Source of the DNA: JBFGCT01 sp041581055
GTDB taxonomy: Bacteria > Actinomycetota > Acidimicrobiia > Acidimicrobiales > Ilumatobacteraceae
Assembly: GCA_041581055.1 (NCBI GenBank)
Contig: JBFGCT010000072.1
Coordinates: 1-18,506 of the forward strand
DNA length: 18,506 bases
Reading direction: 5' to 3'
A model generated the notes under the pieces. That model saw only the letters and a list, made by a program, of their open reading frames with translations. It was not told the origin of the DNA and did no database searches. How positions within the stretch are numbered: position 1 is the stretch's first letter; each line of letters starts with the position of its first letter. Below, one piece after another: positions 1 through 6,439 of the stretch. The position numbers were made by a program, and so were the translations under genes.

Positions 1-100
1 GGGCGGAGGGGGTGGTCTCACCTCTCACCGGAGCAACGCGCCAACCTCCTCCGGTGAGAGCTGGGCGGAGGGGGTGGTCTCACCTCTCACCGGAGCAACG
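1..100. repeat. 62-bp hairpin repeat, left array (about 1.6 units, inverted relative to right array)
   Basis: Bases 1-38 are repeated exactly at 63-100, giving a 62-bp period; the second unit breaks off after base 100. Each full unit holds a 12-bp inverted repeat (CTCTCACCGGAG and CTCCGGTGAGAG), so it can fold into a hairpin. The reverse complement of this array matches the array at 3611-3734 apart from a few bases near the unit joint (TTG against GCG before CTCCGG). The array begins at the window edge, so more units may lie upstream. No protein-coding role is seen. Confidence 0.9.
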
Positions 101-123
101 TCACCGCGGCGGGACAGCCTGCT

Positions 124-129
124 CATTGT
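124..129 (+). promoter_or_regulatory. possible -10 box of a leaderless promoter (CATTGT)
   Basis: CATTGT ends 7 nt before the ATG at 137, the distance expected when transcription starts at the start codon. It is a weak match to TANNNT and is proposed mainly because several other genes in the window show the same layout. No -35 box is evident. Confidence 0.3.
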
Positions 130-136
130 CGGCGCG

Positions 137-838
137 ATGACGGCCGATGGTCATACTTGGCTGGTGCGCCGATCGGACGAGCCCAACCATGTCGCGACGT
201 CGAGAAACGTGTACGACCATTCGGTCGAGCAATACCTCGAAGGGGTCGGCACGACGGTCTCGTCCAGATTCGAGACGCCGACCGACTTGGCGACACTCAC
301 CGCGTTCGCCCAAGACGTCACGTCGGATTCGCCCGGACCGGTCGTCGACGCGGGTTGTGGGCCCGGGCGAGTCACCCGCTTCCTCGCCGACGCCGGACTC
401 GACATCTGCGGACTCGACATCTCGGCGCGCATGATCGAAGCCGCGCGGTCGGCTCATCCCCATCTGCGGTTCGACGTCGCGTCCTTGACGCACCTCCCCA
501 GCCCGGACCGCTCACTCGCCGGCGTGGTCTACTGGTACGCGATCATCGCGACGCCGCCGGAGGCGCTACACGCCGTCTGGCAGGAGTTGGATCGGGTGCT
601 GAGCAGCCGTGGTCGGGCGCTGGTGGCGTTCCAAACCGGAGACAACAATCTCGTAGAGAGGCCCGACGCGTACGGCTCAGCGTCGACGCTCAGGCTCTAT
701 CGACACCGCGTCGACGATGTCGTCCAATCGCTCGAACAAGCGGGATTCGAGGTGCTCGTCGATGTCCGTCGCAAGGCGGCGCTCAGTCACGAGACCACGC
801 CGCAAGCCATCCTCGTCGCTCACCGACGTCACGACTGA
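137..838 (+). CDS. class I SAM-dependent methyltransferase, small-molecule type
   Basis: The 233-residue product is a Rossmann-fold methyltransferase. Visible motifs are VVDAGCGPGRVTRFL (motif I, acidic residue near 71), the acidic LDIS loop near residue 94 that would bind the SAM ribose, and a central strand 'LAGVVYWYAIIATPP' where the catalytic region lies. This pattern fits UbiE/Methyltransf_11-type enzymes acting on small molecules, but no substrate can be named. ATG 137 is preferred because the frame's upstream GTG (74) lies inside the 62-bp repeat and the homologous region begins only around 'NVYDHSVEQY'. It is the first gene of the repeat-bounded block, followed 131 nt later by the DPPW protein. 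Family confidence is high, function unknown. Confidence 0.85.
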   Translation: MTADGHTWLVRRSDEPNHVATSRNVYDHSVEQYLEGVGTTVSSRFETPTDLATLTAFAQDVTSDSPGPVVDAGCGPGRVTRFLADAGLDICGLDISARMIEAARSAHPHLRFDVASLTHLPSPDRSLAGVVYWYAIIATPPEALHAVWQELDRVLSSRGRALVAFQTGDNNLVERPDAYGSASTLRLYRHRVDDVVQSLEQAGFEVLVDVRRKAALSHETTPQAILVAHRRHD

Positions 839-957
839 CGTCGTACGGACCACGATCGGCGACCGATCGTTGCTTGTTGTCATCCGAACCGTGCTCGATG
901 CGTCTTGGCCTGTGTCGCGGCGCTGAGGCCGCGGCCGAGAAGCTTTGGCGGTCTCGG

Positions 958-963
958 TACGCT
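958..963 (+). promoter_or_regulatory. -10 box of a putative leaderless promoter (TACGCT)
   Basis: TACGCT is followed by exactly 6 nt and then GTG 970. The same hexamer with the same 6-nt spacing precedes the DM13 gene (5713-5718). TANNNT boxes 6-7 nt before a start codon are the hallmark of leaderless actinobacterial transcripts. This supports GTG 970 over the in-frame ATG at 898. Confidence 0.5.
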
Positions 964-969
964 CTGACG

Positions 970-2130
970 GTGACCCTTGGGGAGGTTTACGGACGTCGAC
1001 TCTCGGCAGAGCTCAACGAACTCCCCGATCAGTGCACGCTCGACGAAGTCTTTCTCGCGGCGCGGGGAGCCTTCCCCTCCGATGTGCTCGCGAATCGGCC
1101 CGAATCGCCGGTCGGACTGCGCATCGCACAACTGCTTCGAGACGTGGAGGATTCGCCGCCTCACTCGTCCGCGCACGAGCCACATCCGCTCGACTTCGAC
1201 TGGCGGTTCGATCAGCGCACGCAAGTTGCACTTACCCGGTTGCTCAATGGCATGCGCGAAAAGCGGATCGTCTGCCTCGGAACGCCGACGATCGCATACC
1301 GCTTGGCCGGCTTGGGACACCAGGTTGTGCTCATCGACAACAATGCGCTTGCCGACGCCCGGCCGGACTCGCTCGAGGTTCTCACCGGCGATGTTGCTTG
1401 CGCTCTGGCGCTCGGAGCGGCAGACCTCGTCGTAGTCGACCCCCCGTGGTATCCGGATCAGATGACGCGGTGGCTGCAACTTGCCGTTGAGCTTCTCTCG
1501 GTGGGCGGCCAGCTCTGGACCTCGATGTTTGGTGAACTCTTGCGGCCGCGCGCGGCAACCGAACGCACCGAGCTGATGACCGAGTTGGAGCGAATCGGGC
1601 AGGTCGAGGTCGATCGCGATCTGCTCCGCTATGAAACTCCACGATTCGAGTACGAGGCCCTCAAGGCCCAAGGCATTCTCCTCGGCCGGCCGTGGCGGCG
1701 CGCGGATCTGGTTCGCTTCGTGCTGAAGACCGAGCCCCGATCTGACTTGGGCGGCGATCGCTTCGACCACCGCCGCAGCCCAGCAAGCGTCGACGGTCCG
1801 GTTTGGGATTCGTTCCGCATCTGCGGCCAGTCGGTGCGTACAAGACTGCGGGGCGACACCGTCGCCGGCGCGCCGCTCGCACAGCTTTCCGGATGCGTCG
1901 GGTTCGTGCTTCCGACGGTCAGCATGCGAGACCCGCGACGCGCGGAAATCGACGTGTGGTCCTCCAGGAACCGTGTTGCGGCCTGCGGCGATCGGGCACG
2001 CCTCAACGGCATGCTTCTGCGCCTGGAGGCGGCCGCTTCGGAAGCCGAAGTGCGGGACCTCGTCGCGATCGATTCGACGTGGAATGAAGCCGAGCAACGA
2101 GACTTGATCAGATTCCTGGACATGGAGTGA
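970..2130 (+). CDS. methyltransferase-fold protein with DPPW motif, unknown target
   Basis: The 386-residue product has an N-terminal helical part (about 1-95), a Rossmann-like core and a C-terminal part (about 275-386) that I do not recognise. The core shows a variant SAM-site strand-loop ('CLGTPTIAYRLAGLG', near residues 102-117), an acidic 'VLIDNN' strand, then 'DLVVVDPPWYPDQM' with D near residue 157. DPPW/DPPY occurs in N6-adenine and N4-cytosine methyltransferases. The order SAM site before DPPW also resembles branched-polyamine synthases of the BpsA/DUF43 type. The classic GxGxG is replaced by GTPTIA. ATG 898 in the same frame is an alternative start, but the TACGCT box favours GTG 970. 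The stop is 2 nt before the phosphoesterase start, so the two are probably co-translated. Function is open: nucleic-acid, polyamine or small-molecule modification. Confidence 0.75.
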   Translation: MTLGEVYGRRLSAELNELPDQCTLDEVFLAARGAFPSDVLANRPESPVGLRIAQLLRDVEDSPPHSSAHEPHPLDFDWRFDQRTQVALTRLLNGMREKRIVCLGTPTIAYRLAGLGHQVVLIDNNALADARPDSLEVLTGDVACALALGAADLVVVDPPWYPDQMTRWLQLAVELLSVGGQLWTSMFGELLRPRAATERTELMTELERIGQVEVDRDLLRYETPRFEYEALKAQGILLGRPWRRADLVRFVLKTEPRSDLGGDRFDHRRSPASVDGPVWDSFRICGQSVRTRLRGDTVAGAPLAQLSGCVGFVLPTVSMRDPRRAEIDVWSSRNRVAACGDRARLNGMLLRLEAAASEAEVRDLVAIDSTWNEAEQRDLIRFLDME

Positions 2131-2132
2131 CA

Positions 2133-3575
2133 ATGCGAACGCTACTGATTCTCCGATTCCGCGACTTTGGCCACGACACCATCGCCCAGCACCAAGACAT
2201 CCTGCGTGATCGTCAGGCGGTGTGGTGGGGCTGGTGGAAGAAGTCCTCCGAGACGATTCCGGAGTCGCTTTCGGACCTGGACCTGTCGAGTACCCGGGTC
2301 GGACTCTACGACTCGGGAGCAGACCGGTACTACCAGGCGAGCGTCGATGCCGTTCAGATGTTCGATGGCGATGCTGGGCCGACTCCAGACCAACGCTCCA
2401 CACCGGCTTACTACAACGACGAAAGGCTGCCAGCCTGGTTCCGATTCACGAGCGTCCGCGAACTCGGTGAGCACGAGTTCGAAGCCGCGTTTCCCGGATT
2501 CGTGCCGTCCGCAAGCACGCTCGCGCTCTTCGAGGGCATCGGTCAGGATTCGGGAGCGGGCCATGTCGAAACGTCACTCGGCGTCGACCACTCGGAGGAC
2601 TCCGGGATCGTGTCCGCGCCGGGCGAAGCCATCTTGCACCTGTCGGACCTGCACTTCGGCAAGGACCACGGTTTCCTTTTCCAGCCGGATGCCGTCAGCG
2701 GTCTGACACTGGTCGACGCCCTGCTCCACGGTGTGGAGTCGGCTGGCGGATCGGTCGGTGTTGTCGTCGTGAGCGGCGACCTGACGACTGGCGGCGAAGG
2801 GTTCACGGAAGCCGGCGAGTTCCTCCGTGAGCTCGCGGTCGGACTCTCGCTACGGCACGAACACTTCATCATCGTTCCGGGGAACCACGACATCGAGTTG
2901 GCGGCGGCGAAACCGACGAACTACGACCACGAACAGCCATACCTGAACTTCTGTCGGAGCTTCTATCTCGAAGACATCGACAGACCCCAGAGCTTCCGGT
3001 CTTTCTCCACGCCTTCCGGGTGTCGCTACCATGTCGCGGGTCTCAACTCGGTACGGCTCCGCGATCAAGAGCACAAGGAGTACGGCTTTGTGGGCCAGGA
3101 CCGGTACCGCCCGATGTTCGAGCGATTGGCATCGGCGCCATCGGCTCCGAATGGGCGGCTCACGCTGCGGGCGGCCGTGCTGCACCATCACGTGTTACCC
3201 GTCGGAAATCGCGTGGCACCGATCGCGGGACGACCGTCGAGCATGACGCTGGACGCGGGCGGGTTGATCGCCGACGCCCAGCTCTTCGGGGTACATCTGT
3301 TGCTGCATGGGCATCAGCACTTGCCGTTCATCGGTCAGACAAGTCGCGTGCAACCTCTGACCGCGGGCAGCGGTGGCGCACACGATCGCCGCGTCCTTGT
3401 GGTCGGGAACGGGAGCACGGGAGTCGAAGTGGCGCGCATCGACAGCGAGCTGCCCTACAACAGCTTCGGGCTCTATACACCGAATGATCATCACCTGAGC
3501 TTGAGGATGTTCCGATTCAACACGGCCACCGCGCCCAGCCCTCATCTGGAGATCGACTGGCCAATCGACCCGTGA
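2133..3575 (+). CDS. calcineurin-like metallophosphoesterase with novel N-terminal domain
   Basis: The 480-residue product has two parts. Residues about 165-420 form a calcineurin-like phosphoesterase with the full metal-binding set: SDLHFG (near 170), SGDLTTGG, PGNHDIE (near 248), the 'LHHHVLP' histidines and LHGHQH (near 391). It should therefore be a binuclear-metal phosphodiesterase or phosphatase, cytoplasmic as no signal peptide is seen. Residues 1-160 are Trp/Tyr-rich (VWWGWWKK, LPAWFRF) and match no family I can name; a ligand-sensing or nucleic-acid-binding role is only a guess. ATG 2133 has GGAG five bases upstream and is preferred over GTG 2127, which overlaps the previous stop. 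It is the last gene of the repeat-bounded block. Confidence 0.85.
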   Translation: MRTLLILRFRDFGHDTIAQHQDILRDRQAVWWGWWKKSSETIPESLSDLDLSSTRVGLYDSGADRYYQASVDAVQMFDGDAGPTPDQRSTPAYYNDERLPAWFRFTSVRELGEHEFEAAFPGFVPSASTLALFEGIGQDSGAGHVETSLGVDHSEDSGIVSAPGEAILHLSDLHFGKDHGFLFQPDAVSGLTLVDALLHGVESAGGSVGVVVVSGDLTTGGEGFTEAGEFLRELAVGLSLRHEHFIIVPGNHDIELAAAKPTNYDHEQPYLNFCRSFYLEDIDRPQSFRSFSTPSGCRYHVAGLNSVRLRDQEHKEYGFVGQDRYRPMFERLASAPSAPNGRLTLRAAVLHHHVLPVGNRVAPIAGRPSSMTLDAGGLIADAQLFGVHLLLHGHQHLPFIGQTSRVQPLTAGSGGAHDRRVLVVGNGSTGVEVARIDSELPYNSFGLYTPNDHHLSLRMFRFNTATAPSPHLEIDWPIDP

Positions 3576-3610
3576 CGGGCGCCGATCAATCGACCGCAAT
3601 CCCGGTCGCG

Positions 3611-3734
3611 GCGCGCTCCGGTGAGAGGTGAGACCACCCCCTCCGCCCATCTCTCACCGGAGGAGGTTCGCGGCGCGCTCCGGTGAGAGGTGAGACCACC
3701 CCCTCCGCCCATCTCTCACCGGAGGAGGTTTGCG
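3611..3734. repeat. 62-bp hairpin repeat, right array (two units)
   Basis: Units 3611-3672 and 3673-3734 differ at one base (GGTTCGCG against GGTTTGCG). Each holds CTCCGGTGAGAG, a 23-nt spacer rich in C (ACCACCCCCTCCGCC), and the complementary CTCTCACCGGAG, so each can form a 12-bp hairpin. The array starts 35 nt after the phosphoesterase stop and is inverted relative to the array at 1-100. It may act as a transcription end, a processing site or the footprint of a repeat family. No transposase is nearby. Confidence 0.92.
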
Positions 3735-3743
3735 TTCCAGAAC

Positions 3744-3775
3744 GACCACCAGCCGCGGATGGGGTTCGCCCACGT
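3744..3775 (+). pseudogene. degenerate duplicate of the 5' end of the downstream methyltransferase gene
   Basis: These 32 bases match 3811-3842 at 29 positions. Read in frame they give 'DHQPRMGFAHV', against 'DYQPQMGFARV' at the start of the intact gene. The similarity stops after about 11 codons and no start codon remains. It lies 9 nt after the right repeat array, so it is probably the stump of a tandem duplicate or a by-product of the rearrangement that brought in the repeat block. Confidence 0.6.
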
Positions 3776-3792
3776 CGATGCCGACCCGCCGA

Positions 3793-3798
3793 TAGGTT
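3793..3798 (+). promoter_or_regulatory. -10 box of a putative leaderless promoter (TAGGTT)
   Basis: TAGGTT ends 6 nt before GTG 3805. There is no Shine-Dalgarno sequence in between, which fits a leaderless transcript beginning at the GTG. Confidence 0.45.
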
Positions 3799-3804
3799 CG
3801 GTCC

Positions 3805-4494
3805 GTGGACGACTACCAGCCGCAGATGGGGTTCGCCCGCGTGGAGCAGCTGAGACGATGGCACGAGGAGGCGTCCGACGCACTCCATCGTCTGGGTGCC
3901 CACGACGTCAAGTATCTCGGGCTCGATCTACATGTCCCCGCGCAGGTCTTCCCGCCGACGCGGACGTCGGATCTGCTCGGCCGGCAGGTGATCGCCCGAG
4001 TCAGGGCGGGCCACCGAGTGCTCGACATGGGCTGCGGCGCCGGCGCCAACGCGATCTTGGCGGCCCGCAACACCGATCAGGTCGTCGCTGTCGACGTCAA
4101 CCCGATCGCGGTCGCGGCCACGATCACGAATGCCAGCCGGAACGGTGTTGCCGAACACGTCCGGGTGTTCGAGAGTGACGTGTTCGATCGTGTCGACGGC
4201 GACTTCGATGTGATCGTGTTCGACCCGCCTTTTCGCTGGTTCCGGCCAAGAGATCTCCTCGAGCGGGCGTTCGCCGACGAGAACTATCGCACGCTTGGAC
4301 GCTTCATGGGCGACGTCCACGAGCGGCTCCGCCCCGGCGGCGAGGTGCTGCTGTTCTTCGGCACGAGCGGTGACGTTGCGCACCTCGACGGCCTCACCAG
4401 CGCGCTGGGCCTCGTGTCAGAGGTGATCGCCGAACGGACCATTCACGTACGGGGCGAAGATGCCACCTACTTCGTGCGTAGCGTCACCGCCTGA
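3805..4494 (+). CDS. PrmC/RsmC-like class I methyltransferase (MTS domain)
   Basis: The 229-residue protein has a short helical N-terminus (1-50), then 'VFPPTRTSDLL', SAM motif I 'VLDMGCGAGANAI' (D near 74), the acidic 'VVAVDVNPIAV' loop, and 'VIVFDPPFRW' with D near 140. (D/N)PPF after strand 4 is typical of methyltransferases acting on planar nitrogen, such as release-factor glutamine (PrmC) and rRNA guanine (RsmC-like) enzymes. The whole protein is shorter than PrmC and lacks its usual N-terminal bundle, so the exact target is unknown. GTG 3805 is chosen for its TAGGTT box and because the domain begins right after it. GC-rich composition agrees with the host, unlike the upstream block. The 5' end is partly duplicated upstream (3744-3775). 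Confidence 0.82.
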   Translation: MDDYQPQMGFARVEQLRRWHEEASDALHRLGAHDVKYLGLDLHVPAQVFPPTRTSDLLGRQVIARVRAGHRVLDMGCGAGANAILAARNTDQVVAVDVNPIAVAATITNASRNGVAEHVRVFESDVFDRVDGDFDVIVFDPPFRWFRPRDLLERAFADENYRTLGRFMGDVHERLRPGGEVLLFFGTSGDVAHLDGLTSALGLVSEVIAERTIHVRGEDATYFVRSVTA

Positions 4495-4542
4495 CGACCG
4501 GGGCCGCAGCGCATCGGCGCCCGGGAACTCGCCGGCTCAACG

Positions 4543-4665
4543 TCAGAGAACCCGATCGAACGAGGGCGTCACGACCGTCACGTTCAACAGCACGCCGGTC
4601 GACCCGTGGGCACGACGGGTTTGCGTGCCCGCGGCTGTGGCGATCGACCCGGTCACCCGCAACTC
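4543..4665 (-). pseudogene. possible C-terminal relic of an actinobacterial surface-repeat protein
   Basis: Reading the minus strand in the frame that stops at 4543 gives 'ELRVTGSIATA' and then 'GSTGVLLNVTVVTP'. The pattern R-V-x-G ... V-x-LNVTVxxP is typical of repeats in secreted actinobacterial wall-associated proteins ('ALNVTVVxPTxxGYLTV'). Here it is cut short and ends in 'SFDRVL' without the usual 'LTVYPCG' close. The frame upstream is covered by the 4707-5516 gene in another frame, so no intact gene remains. The rest of 4495-4706 shows nothing else. The resemblance is by eye only and could be chance. Confidence 0.3.
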
Positions 4666-4706
4666 GTAGGCCAGCGCCGACGAGATGAGCGACCGCGTGG
4701 TGAGCG

Positions 4707-5516
4707 TCAGGCGGCGGGCGACCAGTTGGGCTGGACCCGGTACAGGTAGTGGTCGGCGACGTAGTTGAGGAAGCGCCGAGCCGCCCGGATGCGGTTGGCG
4801 ACGTCGCGCAGCAGCACCGGCGCCGACGAGCTCTCGGCCGCGGCCCGGTACCAGGCCGAGCTCAGCCCCTCGAGGGCGTCGAGACCCGGTGTGGTCGAGC
4901 CGTAGTCGACCAGCTGGCCGAGCTCGTCGTCGGTCATCCCGGCCGACCGGCCGAGGTGCTCGGCCTGGGAGGCGGACAGGGCGGTCGCGCCGTTGCAGTC
5001 GGGGAAGACGCCGGCCTGGAACAGCGCGAGGTCGCCGAGTTGGCGCAGAAGCACGATCTGGTCGTCGGGCTCGACGGCGCTCAACCAGTCGACGAGTTCG
5101 TCGAGATCGAGACGGTCGACGGGGATCGGGTAGGTCGCGGGAACGGCGAACCCGACGAGGAGCTGGGCGGCGAACAACAGGCGACCGGGGGCGTCGGCGA
5201 ACTCGAGGAGCGGCTCGACGTCGAACACGGGCAGCCGGCAGCCCGGACCGACCCAGTCGTCCACCCAGCGGCTCGACGCCAACTCGTCGGCGGAGCGATG
5301 TACGAGCACGGCGAAGAACAGCAGCGGGGAGACGAGGAGCTGCTCGGCGCCGCTTCCGTCGAGGATCGACTCGACCACCTCGGGACGGCGTAGGACGTCG
5401 TTGGCGTACCACGGGCGGCGGGCGAGCTCGGCACGCAGCGTGTCGCCGTCGGTGTCGAGCGCACGCGCCAGCACGGCGAGATCTCCGTCCGAAAGATCCA
5501 GTCGTTGGCGTGTCAT
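4707..5516 (-). CDS. conserved-looking protein of unknown function
   Basis: The 269-residue product is acidic and Leu-rich, apparently all-helical, with no signal peptide or clear membrane span. Features that may be diagnostic are 'RRPWYANDVLRRPEV' (about 34-48), 'VSPLLFFAVLVHRS' (about 62-75), 'LRQLGDLALFQAGVFPD' and a C-terminal 'ARRFLNYVADHYLYRVQPNWSPAA'. I do not recognise a family; the style (helical, aromatic C-terminus) suggests a conserved actinobacterial protein. The start ATG 5516 follows an AGAGGTAGGTGAG stretch that provides a Shine-Dalgarno. It is divergent from the DM13 gene over 208 nt. Strong codon bias supports that it is real. Confidence 0.8.
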   Translation of the reverse strand: MTRQRLDLSDGDLAVLARALDTDGDTLRAELARRPWYANDVLRRPEVVESILDGSGAEQLLVSPLLFFAVLVHRSADELASSRWVDDWVGPGCRLPVFDVEPLLEFADAPGRLLFAAQLLVGFAVPATYPIPVDRLDLDELVDWLSAVEPDDQIVLLRQLGDLALFQAGVFPDCNGATALSASQAEHLGRSAGMTDDELGQLVDYGSTTPGLDALEGLSSAWYRAAAESSSAPVLLRDVANRIRAARRFLNYVADHYLYRVQPNWSPAA

Positions 5517-5712
5517 GGCTCACCTACCTCTTGCTCGTGCCCTGTCATCGGCAGAACTGCCCGGCGACATGAACAAACCGTCCCGGCGGCGCCCTCGGCG
5601 GCACGGGGTTTCGGGCGGCCACCCCCTCACTTCCTACTCGTCGACATCTTGCCATTCGCGGAACCGGCGCGGAACGAACGATGACGTCGAGCACGTCCGC
5701 GGTCGGCTCACC

Positions 5713-5718
5713 TACGCT
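5713..5718 (+). promoter_or_regulatory. -10 box of a putative leaderless promoter (TACGCT)
   Basis: TACGCT is followed by 6 nt and the ATG at 5725, identical in sequence and spacing to the box at 958-963. It sits in the 208-nt divergent region 5517-5724, in which I see no other clear signal. Confidence 0.5.
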
Positions 5719-5724
5719 CGTCGC

Positions 5725-6357
5725 ATGCGTTGGATTCGCGACAACCTCAAGCTTGTCATCCCGGGCGCGGTCGTCGGCGTCGCGGTGCTGGCGTACCTCG
5801 CGTTCGGGGTGTTCGGCATCCACACCCTCTTCTTCGACGACGAGGTCAGCGAGGACGTCCCGGTCTTCGCGTCCGGGGCCGGTGCGTCGGGCCTGCCGTC
5901 CGACGCGATGGACGACTCGACGGCGGCCGAGATGAACGACGTGATGGCGGGCGAGGGAACCCCGATCGAGGCCGAGGCCGCCGACCCGATGCCGGAGATG
6001 ACCGAGGTCGTCACGCTCCTCCAGGGCTCGTTCGTGCCGCGCAGCCATCCCGGAGAGGGGATCGCCAAGGTGCTCAACGACGGGAGCGCACAGCGCTTCC
6101 TCCGCTTCGAGGACTTTCGCACCGACAACGGGCCCGATCTCAACGTGTATCTGACCAAGGCCGACGCCGACGCCGACGCCGGCGACTTCGGCCGCGGCGG
6201 CGACTTCGTCGACCTCGGCAACCTGAAGGGCAACGTCGGGCCGCAGAACTACGAGATCCCGCCCGAGGTCGACCTCGCCGAGTTCGACACCGTCGTCGTC
6301 TGGTGCGTCCGGTTCAGTGTCGCCTTCACCGCCGCCGACCTCGCACCCCCCGCCTGA
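5725..6357 (+). CDS. membrane-anchored DM13 domain protein
   Basis: The 210-residue product begins with a short basic stretch and a hydrophobic segment (about 10-30, 'LVIPGAVVGVAVLAYLAFGVFG'-like) that should act as signal anchor. An acidic, low-complexity linker follows (about 35-95). Residues about 97-205 match the DM13 domain: 'GSFVPRSHPGEGIAKVL', 'FLRFEDFRTDNGPDLNVYL', 'VDLGNLKGNVGPQNYEIP', 'DTVVVWCVRFSVAF'. DM13 domains are thought to take part in redox or electron transfer through a conserved Cys; here the Cys in 'VVWCVRF' is present. The domain should lie outside the membrane. A GCCGAC run inside the gene gives a DADADAD stretch. ATG 5725 is supported by the TACGCT box and by the anchor starting right after it. 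Confidence 0.88.
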   Translation: MRWIRDNLKLVIPGAVVGVAVLAYLAFGVFGIHTLFFDDEVSEDVPVFASGAGASGLPSDAMDDSTAAEMNDVMAGEGTPIEAEAADPMPEMTEVVTLLQGSFVPRSHPGEGIAKVLNDGSAQRFLRFEDFRTDNGPDLNVYLTKADADADAGDFGRGGDFVDLGNLKGNVGPQNYEIPPEVDLAEFDTVVVWCVRFSVAFTAADLAPPA

Positions 6358-6381
6358 CCCCCGAGCACCCCGCACGTCTTC

Positions 6382-6433
6382 CGTTTGCGTCGCGATTGTG
6401 ACCGGACGGTCGGCGCAAATCGCGACGCAAACG
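6382..6433. terminator. strong hairpin at convergent gene junction
   Basis: CGTTTGCGTCGCGATT (6382-6397) and AATCGCGACGCAAACG (6418-6433) are perfect 16-bp complements with a 20-nt loop. The loop itself contains GACCG/CGGTC and can extend the structure. It lies 24 nt after the DM13 stop and 6 nt from the stop of the convergent oxygenase gene, so it probably ends transcription from both sides. There is no U-tract, as is common in actinobacteria. Confidence 0.65.
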
Positions 6434-6439
6434 AGGATT

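Noticed and set aside
157..897. Upstream part of the long open frame that runs from 157 to 2130
   Set aside because: It overlaps the methyltransferase gene 137-838 in another frame and is Arg-rich low-complexity sequence typical of a shadow frame; real protein begins near 970.
880..2403. 507-codon open frame on the minus strand
   Set aside because: It lies opposite the DPPW protein, whose motifs are clear; its translation has no recognisable domain and is an antisense shadow of GC-rich codons.
3611..3734. CRISPR array
   Set aside because: Successive 62-bp units are identical along their full length, so there are no variable spacers, and no cas genes are present.
6160..6186. GCCGAC run as a possible microsatellite
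   Set aside because: It is an in-frame Asp-Ala stretch in the DM13 gene, ordinary for an acidic protein in a GC-rich genome.
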